This document shows positions 5,846 through 10,469 of a stretch of DNA of 10,469 nucleotides, piece after piece; the first letter of the stretch is position 1; each line of letters begins with the position of its first letter. This stretch comes from an uncultured Prevotella sp. (GTDB taxonomy: Bacteria > Bacteroidota > Bacteroidia > Bacteroidales > Bacteroidaceae). The notes below the pieces were generated by a model. The model was not told the origin of the DNA and made no database searches. It was given only the letters and a program-made list of their open reading frames with translations. The position numbers and the translations under genes were made by a program. Location of the stretch: contig CABSIA010000107.1 in the NCBI GenBank assembly GCA_902477645.1, forward strand, positions 1-10,469, in the 5' to 3' direction.

Positions 5846-8800
5846 ATGATTAAAAGAAGTCTCACGACTATAGCGTCTCTGCTGATTACCACGTGCATGA
5901 TGGCACAAAGCTATTCGGCAATGTGGAAACAGGTGGAAACAGCGAGTCAGAAAGATTTGCCAAAGGACAAGCTGCAACTTTTGGATAAAATAAGCAAGAA
6001 AGCAGAAAGCGAGAGACAATACGGTCACTTGCTCAAGGCCATGCTCATGACAGTTGAGACGGCAGCAAGCATCTCGCCCGACTCAACAAGCGCTCAGATA
6101 CAGCGCATTGAAGAGCGCACACAAACTATTGGCGACAGCATCGCAAAGGCGGTGATGCGCAGCGCACTGGGACGGATCTACAATCTGAAAGCATCGGGCA
6201 CAGCCGACTTGGACGAAAAAAAGACGTTCGGGGAGAAAAGCCGAAATTTCTATAAAATGTCGCTTGCAGACGCAAACTTGCTGGCATCGGTTAAAGCCGA
6301 GACCTACAAGCCTTTTATAGTAGAGGAGGACTACAGCCGGATTTTCGACAACGACCTGCTGCACGTATTGGGATACGAGGCAAAGGAATACCGTCTGCTC
6401 CACGATTTTTACGCACAAAAAGGCAACCGGCACGCTGAGTGCATAACGGCACTGGAGATTGTACGCTCGCAACCTGCGGGCGACGAGACTTATACAAAAA
6501 AGTCAAAATGCCTGCAGAGCATCGACTCACTGATAAATCTATATGGCGACCTGAGAACAGGCGGCGAGCTGGCGGTTGAGAGATTCCGCTGCATGGAAAG
6601 ATCGCAGGATGCCACGGCTGCTGAGAAGGTGCAGTACATAAACTACGCCCTTAGCAGATGGGGCAACTGGCCGGGACTCAACTATCTCCGCAATGCAAAA
6701 ACCGAACTCGAGCGTCCGGCATTCAACATAAATGCCGGTGAGAGAATGATGCTGCCGGAAGTGGCACGAAAACTGAGGGTTAACTCCATACGCAACATCT
6801 CACAGCTCAACATGGCAGTCTACAGACTGTCGCTTTCGGGCGACACTAATCTCGACCCCAACAACGAGAAAGATATCGCACAGATAAAAAAACACATTGT
6901 TGGCACAGTTGTCTGCACAGACCAGCTGAAATATGTGGGCAAAGCGCCATACGATGAGTTTGCCGACTCAATGACAATTGTTCCGCTGCCTGTTGGCGTT
7001 TACCTGCTTGAGGTAAGCACCGACAACAAGGCCATTGCCACACAGCGTTGTCTGCTCCACGTCACGGGGCTGTTCACAATGTCGCAGTCTCTGCCCGACA
7101 AGAATATCCGCATTGCCGTGGTTGATGCGACAACGGGAAAACCCGTTGCCGGCGCAAAGGTAAGGCTGGGCGCAGGATGGAGAAACAATAAAGAAGTGCT
7201 GGCCACCGTTGTGACTGGTAAAAATGGAGATGTTGTTTATAAGTACGGCAAAAAAAGACCCTACATGGCATACACCTATACCGACAAGGACAAGGCAAGC
7301 GCAGAAGTGCAGTTAGGCTCGTCTTACCCCGGCTACGCCGGACAAAAGCAAGAGTGGACCATCGTAAATACCGACCGCTCGTTATACCGCCCCAGGCAGA
7401 AAGTGCAAATTTCGGCAATATGCTGGAATACTGACAAAAATGAGATGAAAGCAGAGACGGCGGCAGGCAAGACTTTGACAATATCTCTCAGAAACGCCAA
7501 CTATGAGGAGGTGGAGAAAACAGAAGTGACAACCGACAAATTCGGACAGGCATCGGCAAGTTTCGACATACCGGCATCAATGCTGTCGGGCAACTGGACT
7601 GTGATTGCCGGAAACGCAAGAAAAACCATAAAAGTAGAGAAATACAAGCGCCCGACATTTGAGGTTGAAATGGAAAAAGTGGATTTTGCCTACAATGCCG
7701 GCGACACACTGACGGTTTCGGGCACAGCACGCTCGTTCGCCGGAACTCCAATTCAAAACGCCAAGGTAAGATACACCATAAAGCGCAAAGCCATGCTTTG
7801 GTGCAGGTGGTGGTATGGGGCCGAGAATGAGACTATGCTGCTCACCGACTCTGCCGTTACCGACGACAAGGGACGCTTCAACCTGCGCATGCCGATGACT
7901 CTGCCTGAGACAAAACAGCCGGGCGCAAGATTGTATTACGACATAAATGCAGTCGCAGACGTAACCAGCATGACTGGCGAGACTCATCAGGGCGCACTGT
8001 CGCTGCCTCTGAGCAACGTATCGACCGTGTTCACATGCGATTTGCCCGATAAGAGTCTTGCCGACAGCCTGCTGTCGATGACATTCAGCTACATGAACAT
8101 TGCCAAAGAGAAAATTGAGGGCAATGTAAAATATACTATCGATGGAAAAGAATATTCCGCACAAGCAAACACAACCATCGACATGAAAGCCTTGAAACTT
8201 GGCTCAGGACTGCACAAGCTTAATGCCATTTGCGGCAACGACACCATAAAACGCGACTTCGTTGTGTTCACCCTAAACGACAAGAAAGCGCCGGTTGAGA
8301 CCCACGACTGGTTCTATCAGAGCAGCGAGACATTCCCATGCACAATTCAGGCCGGCAATTCTGACGACGAGCATTATATCTACTACAACATGCAGACTCA
8401 TGGCAAGGTGCTTGCCAAGGGAGTTGTAGAGGGACACGACTGCCTGCACACGCGAACACTCGAATACAAGCCTGAATATGGCGATGGAATAACCATCACA
8501 ATGGCATGGGTGAACAACGGGAAAATGTACACACACGAGGCAAAAATCCAACGCCCGCAACCCGATAAGAGCCTTAAAATGGAGTGGACAAGTTTCCGCA
8601 ACAAACTGACACCAGGACAAGACGAGAAGTGGACTCTGAAGATAACCACCAACGACGGGAAACCTGCCGACGCACAGATGATGGCAACAATTTACGACAA
8701 GTCATTGGATGCCATCAAGCAGCACTCACTGAAAAAAATAACCCAAAACACGGCAAAATTTTTCACATTCTCCCTGCCATGGGCAAGATGGAGCGGAGGC

Positions 8801-10469
8801 TCTGATGCCACAACAGGACTCTATGGCTATCAGGACTTCAAAATGCTGCCGGAAAAACAAATTTTGCTCAGCCACTTCGACGACGCATGTTTCTTGTCTG
8901 CCTATATGTTCTCGCCATACATGAAGAACCGGACCATGAGAATCAGAGGAACGAAAGCTATGGATCTGCAGGAAGTAGTCCCCCAAATGTCGTATGCAAA
9001 GGTTATGGCGTCAGAAGCTACGAGCGTTCTGGAAAATGCAGACGGTTTACAAGGTGTCATTGCCGGATTGGATATTAGCGGCGGAACAGGCGGGACAACC
9101 GATGACAAGGCAGGCTTCAACACATCGGCGCAGATACGTGAGAACTTTGCCGAGACCGCATTTTTTGCTCCAGACCTGACTACAGATAAGGACGGCAGCG
9201 TCACACTGGCTTTCACATTGCCCGAGAGTGCCACAACATGGCGCATGCTGGCTCTCGCCCACGACCGGCAGATGAACAGCGGAACACTTGAGGCCGAGGC
9301 TATAGCAAGCAAAAAGGTTATGGTGCAGCCCTATATGCCAAGATTTGTCAGACAAGGCGACAAGGCTGTGGTGGCTTCGATGATAACAAACACAACCACA
9401 AGCGACCTCAAGGGCATCATACGCATGGAAATATCTGACGCCGAGACGGGAAAAATTGTTGCAAAACAGGATAAGAGCTTCTCGCTGACTGCCGAAGGCT
9501 CAACTTCTGCAGATTTCGACATTCAGCTGCCGGAAGGTCTGTATGTATGCAAAATCATGGCTACAGGAAAAGGATTTACTGATGGCGAGCAGCACTATCT
9601 GCCGGTACTCAGCGACAAGGAGATGGTAACCAACACCCTGCCCTTCACACAAACAGAGCCGGGAACAATGTCAATAGACCTCAAAAAACTGATTTCCGAA
9701 AAAGCAGAGAACGGAAAAATCAGCATTGAATATACCAACAACCCGGCATGGCTCGTTATGCAGGCCCTGCCTACCGTAAGCGACTACAGCAATAAGAACG
9801 CCCTGTCGTTGGCTGCGGCATATTATGCCACTGTTGCCGCAAAGAGCATCATAACAGGATGTCCGGAATTTAAGGAGGCTTTGGAGAATTGGAAAGCTGA
9901 CAGCACATCGCTCATCTCAGACCTTGAGCGCAACGAGGAGCTGAAGAGCATAATCCTTTCGGAGTCGCCATGGCTCGCAGAGGCCAACAACGAAGCCGGC
10001 CAGAAAGCCATGCTGACAAACTATTTCAACAAAAACAACCTCGCTTACAAGCTGAGCAGCATAAGTAACCTGCTCGCTGATTTGCAAAATGCCGACGGCT
10101 CATTCTCCTGGTGGAAAGGCATGACGGGCAACAGCTTCATGACGACCACAGTAGCTACCCTCATGGCCCGTCTGAACACTTTCGGACAACTCGACAAAAA
10201 AGTCGGGAACATGCTTGGCAAAGCTATGGACTATCTGCACAAAGCTGCCGACAAAAGAGTGGAAGAACTGAAAAAAGAGAAAAATCCGCAACTCTCATAT
10301 TTAGACCTCGACTATCTGTATCTATGTGCGATATGTCCCAACAGCTTGAGAGACAACAACACTATAAAATATCTGAAATCGCTGTTGCTGAAATCAGACC
10401 GCAAGACATCAATACGCTACAAGGCGGTTGCTGCAATCGTACTCGGCAAAGACAACAACACCGCACGTG
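5846..10469 (+). CDS. Large exported alpha-2-macroglobulin-family protein, no thioester (3' end outside window)
   Basis: Alpha-2-macroglobulins are multi-domain protease traps; bacterial ones lie in the periplasm or on the envelope. The ATG at 5846 opens 1541 codons with no stop. Residues 1-20 (MIKRSLTTIASLLITTCMMA) form a Sec signal peptide with cleavage likely before Q21. A Bacteroidetes-type N-terminal region follows to about 415. Next come a carboxypeptidase-regulatory-like strand set (VVDATTGKPVAGAKVRL, 425-441), the MG2 domain (TDRSLYRPRQKV, 509-520) and the segment VEKYKRPTFEV (597-607). FRNKLTPGQDEKW begins at about 916. A segment resembling a SusC plug (1041-1077) precedes the A2M core domain (RENFAETAFFAPDL from 1098). 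Where thioester-type members have C-x-E-Q, this protein reads ALPTVSDYSNKN (about 1306-1317), so no thioester can form. The toroid-like helical domain follows (QNADGSFSWW, 1414-1423). Relatives run to about 1900 residues. Family certain; target proteases and exact location unknown. Confidence -1.
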   Translation, partial: MIKRSLTTIASLLITTCMMAQSYSAMWKQVETASQKDLPKDKLQLLDKISKKAESERQYGHLLKAMLMTVETAASISPDSTSAQIQRIEERTQTIGDSIAKAVMRSALGRIYNLKASGTADLDEKKTFGEKSRNFYKMSLADANLLASVKAETYKPFIVEEDYSRIFDNDLLHVLGYEAKEYRLLHDFYAQKGNRHAECITALEIVRSQPAGDETYTKKSKCLQSIDSLINLYGDLRTGGELAVERFRCMERSQDATAAEKVQYINYALSRWGNWPGLNYLRNAKTELERPAFNINAGERMMLPEVARKLRVNSIRNISQLNMAVYRLSLSGDTNLDPNNEKDIAQIKKHIVGTVVCTDQLKYVGKAPYDEFADSMTIVPLPVGVYLLEVSTDNKAIATQRCLLHVTGLFTMSQSLPDKNIRIAVVDATTGKPVAGAKVRLGAGWRNNKEVLATVVTGKNGDVVYKYGKKRPYMAYTYTDKDKASAEVQLGSSYPGYAGQKQEWTIVNTDRSLYRPRQKVQISAICWNTDKNEMKAETAAGKTLTISLRNANYEEVEKTEVTTDKFGQASASFDIPASMLSGNWTVIAGNARKTIKVEKYKRPTFEVEMEKVDFAYNAGDTLTVSGTARSFAGTPIQNAKVRYTIKRKAMLWCRWWYGAENETMLLTDSAVTDDKGRFNLRMPMTLPETKQPGARLYYDINAVADVTSMTGETHQGALSLPLSNVSTVFTCDLPDKSLADSLLSMTFSYMNIAKEKIEGNVKYTIDGKEYSAQANTTIDMKALKLGSGLHKLNAICGNDTIKRDFVVFTLNDKKAPVETHDWFYQSSETFPCTIQAGNSDDEHYIYYNMQTHGKVLAKGVVEGHDCLHTRTLEYKPEYGDGITITMAWVNNGKMYTHEAKIQRPQPDKSLKMEWTSFRNKLTPGQDEKWTLKITTNDGKPADAQMMATIYDKSLDAIKQHSLKKITQNTAKFFTFSLPWARWSGGSDATTGLYGYQDFKMLPEKQILLSHFDDACFLSAYMFSPYMKNRTMRIRGTKAMDLQEVVPQMSYAKVMASEATSVLENADGLQGVIAGLDISGGTGGTTDDKAGFNTSAQIRENFAETAFFAPDLTTDKDGSVTLAFTLPESATTWRMLALAHDRQMNSGTLEAEAIASKKVMVQPYMPRFVRQGDKAVVASMITNTTTSDLKGIIRMEISDAETGKIVAKQDKSFSLTAEGSTSADFDIQLPEGLYVCKIMATGKGFTDGEQHYLPVLSDKEMVTNTLPFTQTEPGTMSIDLKKLISEKAENGKISIEYTNNPAWLVMQALPTVSDYSNKNALSLAAAYYATVAAKSIITGCPEFKEALENWKADSTSLISDLERNEELKSIILSESPWLAEANNEAGQKAMLTNYFNKNNLAYKLSSISNLLADLQNADGSFSWWKGMTGNSFMTTTVATLMARLNTFGQLDKKVGNMLGKAMDYLHKAADKRVEELKKEKNPQLSYLDLDYLYLCAICPNSLRDNNTIKYLKSLLLKSDRKTSIRYKAVAAIVLGKDNNTAR

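Noticed and set aside
5846..5905. Lipoprotein signal peptide for the macroglobulin (Cys at residue 17)
   Set aside because: The bases before the cysteine encode I-T-T, which fits the lipobox poorly. Cleavage after MMA at residue 20 by signal peptidase I is the better reading.
872..10469. A single defence or stress system made of sigma factor, anti-sigma, ClpB and macroglobulin
   Set aside because: The genes are in separate transcription units on both strands, separated by terminators, and clpB is a conserved housekeeping chaperone. Only the sigma/anti-sigma pair is supported as a unit.

Overview
The window looks like chromosomal DNA from a Bacteroidetes species, most like Prevotella or Bacteroides. 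This rests on the absence of Shine-Dalgarno sequences in front of any start, a good Bacteroidetes-type promoter (TTG-N19-TAnnTTTG) ahead of the last gene, very long AT-tailed hairpins between genes, and the protein families present. Strain and species cannot be fixed from the sequence alone.

Layout: (1) bases 1-567, the C-terminal half of a DegT/DnrJ/EryC1-family sugar aminotransferase, closed by a 29-bp-stem terminator. (2) bases 568-871, an AT-rich control region. (3) bases 872-2727, a two-gene operon encoding an ECF sigma factor and a membrane anti-sigma factor whose periplasmic half looks like an RseB/LolA-type sensor. (4) bases 2728-2876, a convergent gap filled by an 84-base hairpin. 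(5) bases 2877-5468, minus strand, a complete clpB disaggregase gene. (6) bases 5469-5845, a divergent control region with a five-copy 8-bp tandem repeat, palindromes and the promoter of the next gene. (7) bases 5846 to the window end, a very large exported alpha-2-macroglobulin-family protein that is still open at base 10469 (1541 residues visible).

How they fit together: the aminotransferase belongs to surface-sugar synthesis, the sigma/anti-sigma pair to envelope signalling, ClpB to cytoplasmic protein rescue, and the macroglobulin to the cell envelope or periplasm. Envelope and stress upkeep is a loose common theme, but only the sigma/anti-sigma pair is clearly one functional unit. I see no phage, transposase, CRISPR array, tRNA or rRNA.

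I do not see a convincing wholly new system. The points most worth following are a SusC-plug-like segment in the bait position of a macroglobulin that lacks its thioester, the anti-sigma factor with a built-in sensor domain, the 8-bp repeat directly ahead of clpB, and a TGACA-AAA-TGTCA inverted repeat between clpB and the macroglobulin gene.
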